Shown here in pieces: positions 1 through 12,073 of a stretch of DNA of 64,000 nt. This stretch comes from Bugulina stolonifera (lineage: Eukaryota > Bryozoa > Gymnolaemata > Cheilostomatida > Bugulidae), in NCBI GenBank assembly GCA_935421135.1, contig OW285187.1, positions 16,703,929-16,767,928 on the forward strand. The letters are read 5' to 3'. A program made the position numbers and the translations under genes. The notes under the pieces were generated by a model, which saw only the letters and a program-made list of their open reading frames with translations, did not search any database and had not been told where the DNA came from. The number at the start of each line of letters is the position of its first letter. Within the stretch, counting starts at the first letter, position 1.

Positions 1-27
1 TAATCTAGTGAGCTGAGCTGTCCCTAT

Positions 28-118
28 AATATCATCCAAACTCGGCCACAATCAGTATCACATGAAATGTGCAGTGTATATGTTGTGCACTGATTGTGAC
101 TGGGTTTGGATGATATTA
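28..118. repeat. Imperfect foldback (inverted repeat), about 90 bp
   Basis: The left arm begins AATATCATCCAAAC and the right arm ends GTTTGGATGATATT. Both arms continue inward with a CACAATCAGT match, so the stretch can fold into an imperfect hairpin. It is probably a small MITE-like or foldback remnant. No target duplication was identified. Confidence 0.55.
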
Positions 119-1985
119 ATATTGTGTATGTGTGTTGTGTATGCATACATTTCATGTCTCAGAAATACCACTCAACAGATCTTGCATGTACTCTGGCAAA
201 ACATTCAAAGAGCTATGTTATACCATTTTGTACTTGGTTGAGGTTATTGATCTACAAGATACTGGTTTAGAGTTCTGTCAAATTTAATTTTATTGACTTT
301 AGAAGGTTGCCACTTGGTGTTTTATTTTTCTATTACATGTACAACTCATTGCAATATTGTAAATTTCCTTCTCACACATCTATAGGTTTCACTCTAGACC
401 CTAGCATAGTGTAGTCTAGGATAGTAAAATAGTATACATGACTTTACACTTTACATGTGAGAATGAGAAATTAGTTAGAAATAATATTTTTTACTTACAA
501 CGTATTTAGTAATTTGATAAATAAGCAATATTATTATATCCTGTGCTAAGACAGAGAAGTACATGTGACAACATTATACATATTACTCATCATTGCATAT
601 GTAAATAATTGACATACAAATATTTACCATGTGTATCATCAACGGACTTGAAATACATATTATATGTCAATAAAAATAAAGTGCCAAAATACAGTCCTGC
701 AAGGTACACAGTCATGTGTATAATAGAGAGTCTACACCTCATCCTACATAGGTGTAAAAATGTAACATGTCCTCACGTTGTTGAAATTGTGATTGTCTAT
801 ATAAACAACATGACATATACATGTAACATATCAACTAACATAGAACACTTTAATATTATAGTACACGTACTGTAGCTGGCCCTGTAATTATTGACTGAGT
901 TTTCAACGCAGCTCTAACACAGGAAATCGTTTATGTCCCTTCTCTTGTTTATTGTAAGCTGGTAAAAACTATAGAATAATGAAAGAATATGATTATATGG
1001 AACTAGTAATACAGTATGAGGTTGTTACATTAAAACATTATAATATGCAACCACAAAATAGAAGTAATAAAATTGACATAAAGTTGGCAAGTGAATTAGT
1101 GTAACAGTGTAAAATATAAAAGGTATAATTCAATAGTGGCAGTGTAGTCACAATTGTAAAAAATGAAGTTGGATAGCTTACATACATGTATATATTGTAC
1201 CTGTATAATAAAGTGTTTACAGATCACTGGAAGTATATCGTATTACGTATTCTAAATTACTAACCTCTTTGGTCTCTATTTACGAAGCTGCTATAACTTG
1301 AGAGTGCTGACTCTAGTAAATGTTGGAATATTAGAGTGCTAACTGACTCTGTAGATGTTGTAATAATATTAGAGTACTAACTGACTCTGTAGATGTTGTA
1401 ATAATATTAGAGTGCTAACTGACTCTGTAACTATGTGCTTGAATAGAGTAAGTGTATGAATAGAGTAAGTGTAAAATAGAACCAGCGCTTATGGCATGCT
1501 GGAATTAACTGAAAGTTTAAATCTAAAGCAATGTTACTGTACCAGGCATTAAAACTAAACAAAGAGACTAAGATTTTGGTACAAAAATACTAAAAAAATT
1601 ATCTTTCTTGTGTCTTGCTACTACGATGACCAAGTTCACCCAGCTCAAGCGCAAGGTACCACCAGCAGAAATAGGGGGCCATCCAGCACCACCCCACAAG
1701 CCTATCGTAGCCACTAGGAGCACCAAGATCAGTACACCTAATGATAGCATTATGATAATGAATTCACCATCAATCAAAAATTAAACAAAGACCAAATATT
1801 AAACAGGACATGAATTACGGAATATTATGTAGAGTATATATCAGCATCTATTTCCCTAGCAAACTGTTTACACGTACATCATTTACATGTTATTCAAAGA
1901 ATGAGTTAAAACAAAATGATGGTGTATTAAGCATTAGTGTATATCTAGACTACCAGTTTAGTTTTCACAGGATGGGTAGAAGCAT
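119..1985. other. AT-rich intergenic stretch without a recognised gene
   Basis: Apart from the tandem repeat at 1300-1430, nothing coding could be supported here. A 69-codon minus-strand frame at 1568-1777 encodes one hydrophobic segment, but it resembles nothing I recognise and has no supporting exon structure. Confidence 0.5.
1300..1430. repeat. 38-bp tandem repeat, about three units
   Basis: The unit reads roughly ATTAGAGTGCTAACTGACTC followed by TGTAGATGTTGTAATAAT. Two nearly perfect copies follow a degenerate first copy and are followed by a partial one. It is a short minisatellite in intergenic DNA. Confidence 0.75.
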
Positions 1986-4900
1986 GGTGTAGACAGATTA
2001 TTTAGCGCATCGTCTGGGGCATCTATACAGTCCTGGTGGTACCCGTCTTTGCACTTGCTGCACATGATCATGGCACGCTGCCCACTAGGACTGCGGCAGA
2101 TGGAATATATAGACACTTACTGAACACCCTGACTCTACTTGGAGTATGAGGAAACTGTGTCATGGTTTCTTCACCGAAAGAGGTGAACAAGCGCGACGGC
2201 ATTTCACTTTATTTGAATTTGCGCTGTAAAGAATCTACTCTATGACATAGTGATGTGGCAACAGCAATCGCAAATAGACTACAGTTATCCCCTCCTTGTT
2301 GCCTCGGGATATTCATATGCTCTAATATGAGGCGGTTGTCTTTAACAAATGAGAATGACAGTGCTGACAGCTGCTTCACCAACTTTTTTTTCAGCAGACT
2401 TGGAATACATGCTGTCATAAATTTGTATTTGATTGGTAGCAGGTGATCTTAAATTGGATAGTTATCCAATGGCATTAACTTATTAAAAAATTTGGACCCA
2501 TCTATGTTTAGGTGATCTAATCGGTGTTTGCCCTGCTGCCGCTTGCAGTAAGCACACACTCTGCAAGCTGTCAATGTTCGGGATGGATAGAAGGCCTTGT
2601 GCTTTGTTAATGAGATTGTCTGTGAGCCATCATGAAGTGGTCTCAAAAACTTCAAATTGATCTGGTGGCAAATTAAATGGCCTCAGCATTTTCTTTACCT
2701 TTGGAGGAGGCAGAACAGAAATAGTGTGGGAGGGTTTGAGTGGAGTGGAAGAGACTACTAGTTCAAATGAGGCGACTATGGGCGATCCTGATCTGATTTT
2801 CTGCAAGTCTGGTGAAGAAGAAGGTTTTAGATTTGCAAGCTGTGTCGTCTAATTAGGCGTCTCATCTGGTGTTCCACTTAATGGTAGGGAAATAATACCA
2901 GCTGAAGTGCACTATGATTTTTGGTATCAACTGTTGTTCCATCAAGAGATGGCAAATCACAATATGATGCAGGCAAATCAACAGCCATCTGTGGAAGCAA
3001 AAGCTTTTTGGTTAAATGTGTTGATACTGAACTTTTTGTAGTTTAACCGAATAATCAACTGGTGGTTGCTCATCAGGATTTCGGTTCACAAAAGACTTTA
3101 GGAGTGATAGATGTATGGGCTTCAGACTCTCGCCAGTTCGAATGTTTTTACTGTTGCCTTCTGGCCAACTATAGTGCATATTTCATACCCAGGGAGCCAG
3201 TCTGGTTGCAACTTGTCCCCTTTGTGGCCAATCTTGTTAGCATTCTTTTTCATCACAGCCATTCCTTTGTAAAGTTAAAAGCCTTAGAATCACGCTGCTG
3301 TTTCTTTGCATAAAACTTTTTATCTTCCTCCTTTCCTAAGTCGATGTTCTTGTTCACCTATAAAAATATATGTAATAGTAAGCAGGCTAACACAGAATGC
3401 CAAACTTATATCCACAAATGGCAGATTTTATACCACTGCTTTATTGATAAACTGATGATTCAAAACCTCACACTTCAGGCCAATTAATATGCGATATATT
3501 GTTATTCTATTTATGCCTTGTAAGTCCAATAGACATGCTAATCAAGTAACACACACACAAACATACAGATCTTCAATAAACCTGCCTCACATTTATCAAT
3601 GTACATAACTATGCCATATGACAACGTATAGTTTATATGTACTTCCTTTACATGTTAGTAGAAAATGCTTCATTAATGGCTGGTTATGGTTGCCGAGGGT
3701 TGCCATACAAATAATTTTTACATTGATGGTAGGTGATAAAGAGTGGTAGCCTTTGACACTGAAAGTGATGACATGGTTCTACAGACAACAACTAAATTTT
3801 AATAATATATTTATTTGGTTCATACTGAAAATTATCTCACCATTTCATAAAACTCCGATCCTTTTTTCTTCAATATAACGCTGCAATGTTCAGGAGTGAC
3901 GTTGGTTAGGTTCCTCATCACGTGTGTCCTCAGCTTCAAGCTGACAAGCAAATCGAGGCTTGAGAAGAAACATTCTTTCAAATGGTGTACGCTTAGTGGT
4001 CTCATTAAAGGATGATCTCATTGCCCAGCATGCTTGTGACAAATATTTGTCCCAATCATTTTGGTTTTCATTTACTACCTAAAAGATAAGATATGCTCAT
4101 CAACACACAAAATTAACTTTTCCATTCTTGCATCAAATAGCACAGTTCACAATGGTCATTTTTACACACATGCACAAGTTTTGCACAGATTTGCACAAGT
4201 TTTGCACAGATTTGCCTGATTTCCTATAAAGCATTACGCTAGTGTAGATCTGTAAATTCTATAGCTATAATTGATTGAATAACTGCAAAACAAGTGTAAA
4301 ACATAAATATTTTAAATACATTTTTGCTTACTTTAGCTAAATGTTGTTTAATAGTAGCACTAGTTCTTTCATCCTGGCCATTTTTTTGGATGATATGCAG
4401 CTGTCACCGCATGCTTAACACCATCTCTTGAAAAAAAGTTCATTCAGCCGCTAAAAGTAAATATTAAGCAATGTACATACATAATTATTATGGTAGCTAT
4501 TCCAAACAAAATAGCGCAGGTTCATTTGGCACTATAATTCAATCTCATGGCCAGTAAGCCAGCAGACATACCGACCTCGTTAAATTCTCTGCTTTGATCT
4601 GTAATGACTGTTTGGCATGCCCATTCTGTGGAAAATCTTCAAGAAAACTTCAAAAACAGACTGGGAGGATTTATCCACTACTGACTCGGCTTCAACCCAT
4701 TTGGAGAAGAGACATGTGGCTGTTACAACATATTTGTGACCCTGTTCTGTTTCAGGAACAGGTCCAAATAAATCAACTCCTATCAAATCCCAAGGTTCCC
4801 TAGCCTAGAAATAGAATGAATTTTACCAGATGTTACTATTTGTCACGACCATTGGGTCAAACAAAAATCTATCCCAATAATGCACCCATAGACATTGATT

Positions 4901-6153
4901 TTTGCAATTGATATACATTTACATGTATGCTTGAGTACCTAATATTAACAAAATAGTACGTCTTACATAAATAGGTGTCAATTCAGGTATGACTCTCTTT
5001 GTCTTGGTAACCTCTGGACAACTGGACACCTAATAAAAAAGAATCACAGCAATAAAATATAAATGAATTATTCAAAGCTGATAAACCTACAAAAATATTC
5101 CAATGTCACATCTACCCTAAATATCAATACTGCAGGCAATCTTGATTCAAATTTTCTACTGCCAAAACCAATGTATCCTAGTGCAGATGCAGTTAGCGTA
5201 TATGGTAGTTATTTTTGCAAGGATTTAATTATCACCAATATTGTTACTACTATTAATTATTTGCAATTATAACCAATTTGTCTAAAAAAATACATGGATG
5301 TATATTTAATGTAGCCTACAATGCCAATACATGGTGCAATCTCATGAAATTCATTATACACTGTTATACAGTATGTTATGGTAACACTGCGTGGTGTGTA
5401 GCAAATTCAATTGACAATGTTTAACCGAAAATAAAATATTTTGCTTCCTGTCGTTTACCATGTATCATAACCACCCCAGTTTGTCTAATTAGATGAACAA
5501 TTTGGCTATGGGTAATATTATAGAATTACCTAATTAATATTGAGTCTGAAGTGGATGTCTTGTATGTTGGTGACAATGACTGACAATGGACATGCCTGAT
5601 CACCCCCCATCACAATGTTACTATATATAGTTGTTGCAGTTGTCATTTTTATGTTTACCAGTGACACGGTGGTCAAATTCTGTACATGTAACTGTTCAAT
5701 AAATATTCAATATGTCAATTTCTGAATTTGTAGTTAATCTAATGTTAATGATACATAAAGATAATTAAATCAATTTACCGATAAAATAAAGAGAAAGTAT
5801 GAATTAACTAAAACTTCACTTTATTTCCTAACACACTAAAAGCTTCAATTTAGTATTTAATATAAAAATAAAATCAATATTAATATCTTTTACTTCTTAC
5901 CATTTACATCATAGCTAAACCCTTCTGAGTATTTACATAGTGTGCATTTGTCGTCTTCTGGTATCTTTGTTAAGGTTGGAAAACGAAGGAGGTGCTTGCC
6001 TATGCTGTAAATAGTGAAGCACATCATCCACACGGGAATTGTATGGCATGGTCGTGACAAACTAAAACGTAGCGACTGGTCGATGCAGCACCATAACTGA
6101 GCAGCCAGCGTGCCTTTAAGATCTACTGCTGGACAAGGTATGATGGTGCGCAT
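1986..6153 (-). pseudogene. Decayed integrase gene with Ulp1-like protease and PHD-like finger (Ginger1/KRBA2-like)
   Basis: Minus-strand remnants of one gene are separated by plausible introns. At 6153-5893 is an N-terminal segment (VDDVLHYLQHRQAPPSF in one frame, continuing in another), ending at a GTAAGA donor. At 5029-4967 is a linker ending PELTPIY. At 4799-4572 is the integrase core (IGVDLFGPVPETEQGHKYVV, then TKWVEA-like FSKWVEAE), followed by a frame change before TDQSREF. Exons at 4450-4332 and 4078-3840 give TAAYHPQ..NGQDERT and an NDWDKYLSQACWAMR block. At 3355-3065 is a basic linker with several frame changes. At 2418-2209 is a Ulp1/C48-like motif QQGGDNCSLFAIA, and near 2110-1990 a C..C..C..H..C PHD-like stretch (MIMCSKCKDGYHQDC). 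Integrase plus Ulp1 plus PHD fits what is described for Ginger1-type DNA transposons and the KRBA2-like genes related to them. Several frame changes indicate a pseudogene. Exon limits are approximate. Confidence 0.7.
4157..4205. repeat. Short tandem duplication, 20-bp unit
   Basis: The unit GCACAAGTTTTGCACAGATTT occurs about twice in tandem. It lies in an intron-like gap of the decayed integrase gene. Confidence 0.6.
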
Positions 6154-6179
6154 GCGCGTTCCACTGGATACTCATATTT

Positions 6180-6490
6180 TTGGATGCTCAGAAATTTTGC
6201 TTGACACCGGTGTGTAGTACTATTAGGCTTTATTGTTAATATCTGTTTTACTGAATGAATAGTGTATATGTTAAAAAAGCAGTTGTGGTTACTCAATATT
6301 GCTGCTATATTGTGTGGTAGAGTTCAGATAATCAAAAAAAAGTTTTGAGAATTGGCGTAAGACTAGGTGGAGATGACTCCTAATGTTGACACCATTGTAG
6401 GTATTTTAGAAATTTCGAGGCTACATTTTTGCATCTATTAGCTATTAAAATAGCTTAGATATGTTTGTAGAGGTATCAAGTAATGCTTAC
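6180..6490. repeat. Copy of a dispersed intergenic/intronic repeat
   Basis: This stretch is visibly related to 38220-38510 in a TCERG1 intron. Shared blocks include the GTGTGTAGTACTA-like start, TTTTACTGAATGAA-like DNA, and an end with the pattern ACACCATTGTAGGTATTTTAGA against ACATCATTGCAGGTGTTTTAGA. It is an old, non-coding repeat family member. The rest of 6154-7066 shows no gene. Confidence 0.5.
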
Positions 6491-7066
6491 TTGCACAGTT
6501 AGGTGAAAAAACTCTGGAAGTTTCAGTACAGTTCATCCTTAAGTAAAAATCATATTCATGAATACGGGTAGGTACATTGTATGACGGATGTTGCAGCTCG
6601 GGTCATAACAACTGCACTGCTGTAAGTGTTGTGTTTATAATTTAATACCAAGTCCAATGCCACTATAACTTAAACTAAATTAAAATTATTACATTTACTT
6701 TACTATACAAACAATACTTAGACCATACTTGCCAAGTGTCCAGATTTTGTCAGGACTCAGGGCACCCCCTGGTTATTGTGTCTGTCCCTACTAATTTTCT
6801 AGCTGTGCTGTCGTGGTTTTTATCTATGGTGAAAATGCTACCAAACCTCATAAAATACAAGACACTCTAAGACACAACCTAAAATTAAAAATAAAATACA
6901 TGTAAGTTATTTATTTAGAAATAGGTTTTGTTCAAATAATTTAATATACACCCAAACTATGTCCAGGGCGTTTGAGCAAATGAGCCCAGGTTTAGTGTTC
7001 TTACTTCTTGCTCCTTGGCAAGACGTATTAAAGACTAAGACTTACACTCCACTGCACTCATGCACT

Positions 7067-7801
7067 TGTTATAACTAAAATTGGGGGTTTTGGTATTGTC
7101 AGTTATAACATTTAATTGGAGCCAAAGCACTTAGGACTCACCAGCTGTACGTAGTATGTAGTAGTAGTACGCTGTCTGTAGGTCCTATTGTCAGCACCTT
7201 GATCTCCAATGTAGTAAGCTGTGTGGGGTAGGTTCTGGTTCTGTGGTCTAGGATGTGGCGGTGTCGACTCTATTCCAAGGTCTACAACGAGATAGTTGTT
7301 CCGCATATATCCTTACTCCTTAGTACGCATTGATATGAGTTACTGGGTAGCCTACGATCCACCTACACTCCACACGCTCCACACTATTGTAGTTTAGTTT
7401 AGTTTTTAGTGTTTTTGTTTTTAGTGTTTTATTGGTTTTTATTTGGTTTTCTATTTTGTAGTTTTTCTTCTATTTTCGTGTTTTCTACTAGCTTATACAT
7501 TTGTATAATATGTATGTGTAACGTCTATGTAGTCGTCCACTCTTGTCACTGTGTGACTTATCTACAGGTATGTCGACAGTCTATACTGCTGTCTCTCCAT
7601 GCCTCATTTTCACAGTCTACTCTAGGTATCTGTCTATCTATCTCTCTACTGAGACTACTCTACTGTGTAGGTACTTCTCTCCTATATATACCTGTCCTAT
7701 CTACAGTCAGCCAATCAATTTTAGTGAGGAGTTACATTCTCTTAAGTGCGCAAGAGTGGACAACTCTTAAATATACTAATTGTCACTATTTATATGCAAC
7801 A
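7067..7801 (-). repeat. Long terminal repeat (3' LTR in element orientation)
   Basis: This 735-bp repeat is the same as 12074-12808. On the minus strand it begins TGTTGCATATAAATAG, which contains a TATA-like box, and ends with the TATAACA terminus. Frames inside it recur in both copies only because the sequence is duplicated. Confidence 0.88.
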
Positions 7802-10800
7802 TCCTGCCCGAATACAGAAGGATATGTCCACATATCAGTCACGCTTTTAACGAGCAGATATTTTTAGTGGATCTATTTTCTTCCCATCTTGTTTGTACGG
7901 TTATTAGGCTAGTACTACCTATGCCTTGTATACTGACAGGTGTATGACATTGAGTGACTATCTACTACCCTTCACCAAAGTTATTACTCTACTATAATAC
8001 ATATGCAATGTGTTACTATAATATTATTCTATCATTATACTGTGCAGCTATTGCATATACACGTGTACATAATTTGTGTGGTTTAAATACCTAGTACCAT
8101 TATAGGGGTACCATGCTCTGCCTACTGCTATCGGTTCTAAACTGGGTCAGCTACTATTTCTCAGGGTACATAAAATACTCTCTAGTTAATATATGCTTGC
8201 CTAGGAATGTTAATCTAACCTTGATCTAAGGCCAGCTGTTGGCTGGTTTGCCTGTCTACCAACTAGTTATTATATTCCTTTTTAAGCATCTTAAGATATG
8301 CTAATGCTCAGTTAATCACCCATTGTATGCAGCTCTAGTTTCCAATTAACACTGCACTGACATTTAATCCTAATCTAAACAGCTATGTAGCTTATGATAT
8401 GAAATGACATAATATTGCCTATTAATTACATTGACGTCTGCATGAAACCTATCAGTTTTCAGACCTTCAATTACTCATCCCTGATTCACTGTTTGATAGA
8501 TATTTTATGATGATTTATAGCAGTCTCCTTGATGCCTGCACAATGCGCAGCAATACATTACCAGCTGCTCTTCTTTGAGTTGACCCACTTTTTGTCTTGT
8601 ATGCTACAGGGTACTGTCTTCATGGCTTTTCTTTGCTAATGCTCCTCCATTCAACTGGTTGGCACCAATACATTTGCTGCAACTATACTACATGCAGACA
8701 TGCACATTTCTGGGTGTCCCAGAAAACAAATACCAATCACAGTTTTAAACTAGGACTTGGGGGGGGGGGGAGTTTGGGTTGGACGTCATGCGTCCATATA
8801 CTATTGCCATAAGATCTTTTCATGTATTTGTACATTACCAGTTATACGTTACCAGCACTGTATACTGTGTCTTGATTGTGTTTGTCTCCAGCTGTACATC
8901 TATCCAGCTGTATTTCTGTGTTTCTTTGATGACCATATTGGATTCCTCACATGTGAGTTCCTGTCTGGCTAAAGGTCATTAGTTATCATGCACATACATG
9001 TATATGCATAATTGTATATTGTAGATTCACATCTACTGTACCTATATATCGTCCAATACTTCACTTAACACTTTGTATCTATTAGGCACCTGTGTATATA
9101 TATTATGTTAGTGGTTAGTAGAGGGTATCTCACCACCACCACATTCGGTCTAGTTGTCGTAAATATTGATCCATTCGAACCCGCTCATGTATGTGTGGGT
9201 GACGGACATCGATATCGTTCAGCGGTTACTTTATTATCTACGTACTACTTATACTACTTAGTTACTTGACGATAGATATATAATTTACATAGTTATATTA
9301 CATATAGAATACTACATAACGTATTCCTAATCATTACTGCTGTACTCCATAAATATTCCCAGATATAATAATATGTTAAGTGCTATGCGTTTGCTTGGCG
9401 CTGGTTGGCTCTGCTTAGCGCTGTTCAGCTGCGCGTTTGTAACATGATATATACATGTATAATAGATGGTGATATTTTCACCTTGTACCACCTATTTAGG
9501 TAATACTCTCAACACACATTTTCACACTTTCATTCACTCAGGGTTTCATTGTATTCAAGATACATTGTACGTGTATGTACTGTACAGTCAGTCAGATAGT
9601 TATAGTGTTAGTTCCACTTTTTCTTTCACAGCCCAGTTGGGTTGTTATAGTTTGGCCAGTAGATTTGTTTATACACCAGGTGTCAGAGATCTCTGAGTCT
9701 AGACATGGGGCCCATAGTTTGGTTTGACTTGTGTTTAGGTTTCACATAGCCTTATTTTTTCCCAGGCATTAGCTCTGTGGAAAGTAGATGGGTGTGCAAA
9801 GCTTGTGCTGTGCTACACTCCAATCAAAAAGTCGTTTATAGCCATCCCAAGTTTTTGTTCCTTGACTACAGATAGCATTAGGCCTATATAGATAATTGCC
9901 AGGTGGTCAAACTGTTGATTTTTAGGGAGAGCACAACCCCAACAGCATGCCATTCCCATAACAAAATATTATGCTCATTGTGTGTCACACTAGATGGCTT
10001 ATAGCCTTATTCATTCCAGGCTTTGAGCTCTGAAGAAAATATATGGGTGTGCCCGCTTGTGCTGTGCTACACTCCAATCAAAATGCATAGAGATTTACTC
10101 CTTGTTGCTGAGGCCTATTGGTATGGTATGTTTTAACCATCCATAAATTGAGCTACACGCCTTCAAGTTGACGTTTTGTAGCAAAAACTATTTCCCTTTA
10201 GAAAAATGTGATACCTTTGATGTCTCTCTCTTTGTTAGAGCAGATTAAAAGACATTTTTTTTTTAATGCCGTTCTGAGTGTTGCTTAGCAACGCTAGTCC
10301 ATAAGAACTTCTTAGCTAGCTTAATTATTCTAGAATTATGTTAACCTAGATTTCAGGCTATAAAAAAGGTTTATGTTAACCTCCCTTTATTATCTCAGTG
10401 ATAACCCTTTTAGGTGTAGGACCCTAGCCTACAATTGTGCTAACTCGATGGAGTTGCATATACTTGTTACTGGACAGATTTACATGTTATTTCTCCTAGG
10501 TAAAGAGAATTTGTACAGCTCTATGCTGTTATATAGGACTCTTGGAATGGACACTTCATTGGAGTCTATGTACATGGACTACTACAATTGAAGTTGTCAT
10601 CTACTCTACAAGGTCTTACTATATTATATTTCTGTCAGCTACTTGGTTAGTAGCAGCATAAAATTGTTAGTGTTAGTCTAGCCAACAGGAATACAAAACT
10701 GCCCTAAATAGTACTATAACCAATTTACAAAGTCATGTACTTTTACTGTATATCATAATATTCCATTTACATAGAATAATAATTGTATTTCTTACACTCT

Positions 10801-10845
10801 CATACTATTCCTATATGGTGTGTATATGTCAGATGCGTGTCTGAC
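7802..10845 (-). other. Non-coding interior of the LTR element
   Basis: About 3 kb between the Gag frame and the 3' LTR has no long open frame on the minus strand and no recognisable pol motifs. It includes a poly-G tract at 8760-8771. It also contains two diverged direct copies of an ~80-bp block (about 9750-9832 and 10003-10085) sharing CTTGTGCTGTGCTACACTCC. The block may be packaging or filler sequence. Confidence 0.6.
9750..10085. repeat. Pair of diverged ~80-bp direct repeats
   Basis: Copies at about 9750-9832 and 10003-10085 share GGGTGTGC, then CTTGTGCTGTGCTACACTCC and CAATCAAAA. Both lie inside the LTR retrotransposon, 3' of its Gag frame. Confidence 0.65.
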
Positions 10846-11961
10846 TTAAAGAGTACAGTCGCTGTGGTAACCTTGATCTGAGTCGAGGTCGGCGCTGTCT
10901 GAGTTATTTTTGGTTTGTGTGTGGACTCTGTACCTGTTATTTCGCAGGTCTTTGAGTGACGGCTTGGTCTGTTCCACTTTGTTTCCAAAAATACAGATTG
11001 TGAGGTCTAGAGCGGTACTGTTGTCTGTCCTAAATTTCTCAGTAGCTACAGGTATTTCCAGCTCAGGTTGAGTGTTAACCGCAGTATTATCTACTGGAAC
11101 AATGTCAAGGTCAGTGTTAGTTGACGCACTAGTAAGTTTTACCTCGGTGACTGGTTCTGCATTTAGTATTAACTGTGAGTTAGTTGTCAAAGCTTCAGTT
11201 GTAGAGCTGTTGGCGGTTTCTCTCGCAGTTGCAGGTACAGTACAATCTGTTTCATTTGTTAAGGCACTCCTTTGTGGTTGGCCACTGGTAGTGCTCTTGC
11301 GTCTATTGCGACGTCTTCTTTTCCTCATTGGTGTTTGTGGCTCTTTCACCTCACTGGTTGTCAGATCAGGCTGGCCGCGTTTTCTGAGTTGCTCTCTGGC
11401 ATTTTCTAGGTTTCTCAGAAATTGGTACGCACCGACTACAGTGCAGTTGTCTGTTGACAACATGTAGTCCACCCAAAATGAGTTTAAAAATGACTCTAAT
11501 AGCCCTAGACTTAGTGTGTCTAAAACTAACTGGTCAATAAAATATTGGGGGAAGTCAGTACCTTTGAACAAGTCGAGTACTCTGCTAAAGAACTCAGATA
11601 TAGGTTCTCCAGCTTGCTGCCTTATAGTTTTCATGCCAGGGAAGTATTTATTCCTGACACTCAACTTGTTTATAGGTAGGAAGATGCTGTCTAGTAGTTG
11701 GAAGCCCTCATGGATATCTGCTACATTACTACTTTGTACTATGTTTAAAGGAAATTCAGCTAAAAATATAGGGAGGATTTTTGCCTGCTGTACAGGGTCT
11801 ATTTGTAATGCGCTCATTACTAGCTGAAATCTCTCTTTGAAAAATATGTAGCTATTTTCCTTGCTACTATTGACAGCATCACTAAAAGTTGGGATATGCA
11901 GTATATGCTTATTATCACCCAACATTGAGAACTGATATATTTTATTTGCCACTTGCTCCAT
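10846..11961 (-). CDS. Gag-like protein of the LTR retrotransposon
   Basis: This is an uninterrupted 371-residue frame starting with ATG about 110 bp inside the 5' LTR edge. The first ~190 residues are helix-rich and capsid-like (SYIFFKERFQLVMSALQI, QQAKILPIFLAEFPL, GEPISEFFSRVLDLF), the layout expected of a Gypsy/BEL-type Gag. A strongly basic run (MRKRRRRNRRK) follows near residues 212-222. The C-terminal ~140 residues are Ser/Thr/Asn-rich and probably disordered. No CCHC zinc knuckle is present, so the basic tract is the likely nucleic-acid-binding segment. No pol frame follows. Assignment as Gag rests on position in the element and fold-like pattern rather than on a diagnostic motif. Confidence 0.7.
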   Translation of the reverse strand: MEQVANKIYQFSMLGDNKHILHIPTFSDAVNSSKENSYIFFKERFQLVMSALQIDPVQQAKILPIFLAEFPLNIVQSSNVADIHEGFQLLDSIFLPINKLSVRNKYFPGMKTIRQQAGEPISEFFSRVLDLFKGTDFPQYFIDQLVLDTLSLGLLESFLNSFWVDYMLSTDNCTVVGAYQFLRNLENAREQLRKRGQPDLTTSEVKEPQTPMRKRRRRNRRKSTTSGQPQRSALTNETDCTVPATARETANSSTTEALTTNSQLILNAEPVTEVKLTSASTNTDLDIVPVDNTAVNTQPELEIPVATEKFRTDNSTALDLTICIFGNKVEQTKPSLKDLRNNRYRVHTQTKNNSDSADLDSDQGYHSDCTL

Positions 11962-12041
11962 GGCTAAAATGGTACCTTATGACTTCTCCCCGAATTAAAA
12001 CAGCTCGACCCGAGCTAACAGGTAAAACACATGGCAGCGAG

Positions 12042-12070
12042 AGAGGATTCGACCTCTTTGACCTCCACCA
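12042..12070 (-). other. Putative primer binding site of the LTR element
   Basis: Read on the minus strand from 12070 downward, TGGTGGAGGTCAAAGAGG lies three bases inside the 5' LTR. The plus-strand complement resembles a tRNA 3' portion, with ATTCGA followed by an acceptor-like strand ending CCACCA. The tRNA identity was not determined. Confidence 0.5.
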
Positions 12071-12073
12071 TTC

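Noticed and set aside
1568..1777. 69-codon minus-strand frame with one hydrophobic segment
   Set aside because: No homologous pattern recognised, no neighbouring exons or splice logic; could be chance.
5400..5570. Possible H2C2 zinc-binding exon of the decayed integrase gene
   Set aside because: A weak HSQIVHLIRQTG-like frame is visible, but no Cys pair or splice sites in phase could be confirmed.
7112..7867. Frames within the LTR (also at 12119-12841)
   Set aside because: They recur only because the LTR is duplicated; hydrophobic low-complexity product with no retroviral similarity.
11072..11827. Plus-strand frames of 131 and 103 codons
   Set aside because: Antisense to the Gag-like gene, which has a real ATG and a longer frame.
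12031..12070. tRNA-like sequence on the plus strand (T-arm-like ATTCGA and CCACCA end)
   Set aside because: No D-arm or anticodon arm; better explained as the complement of the LTR element's primer binding site.
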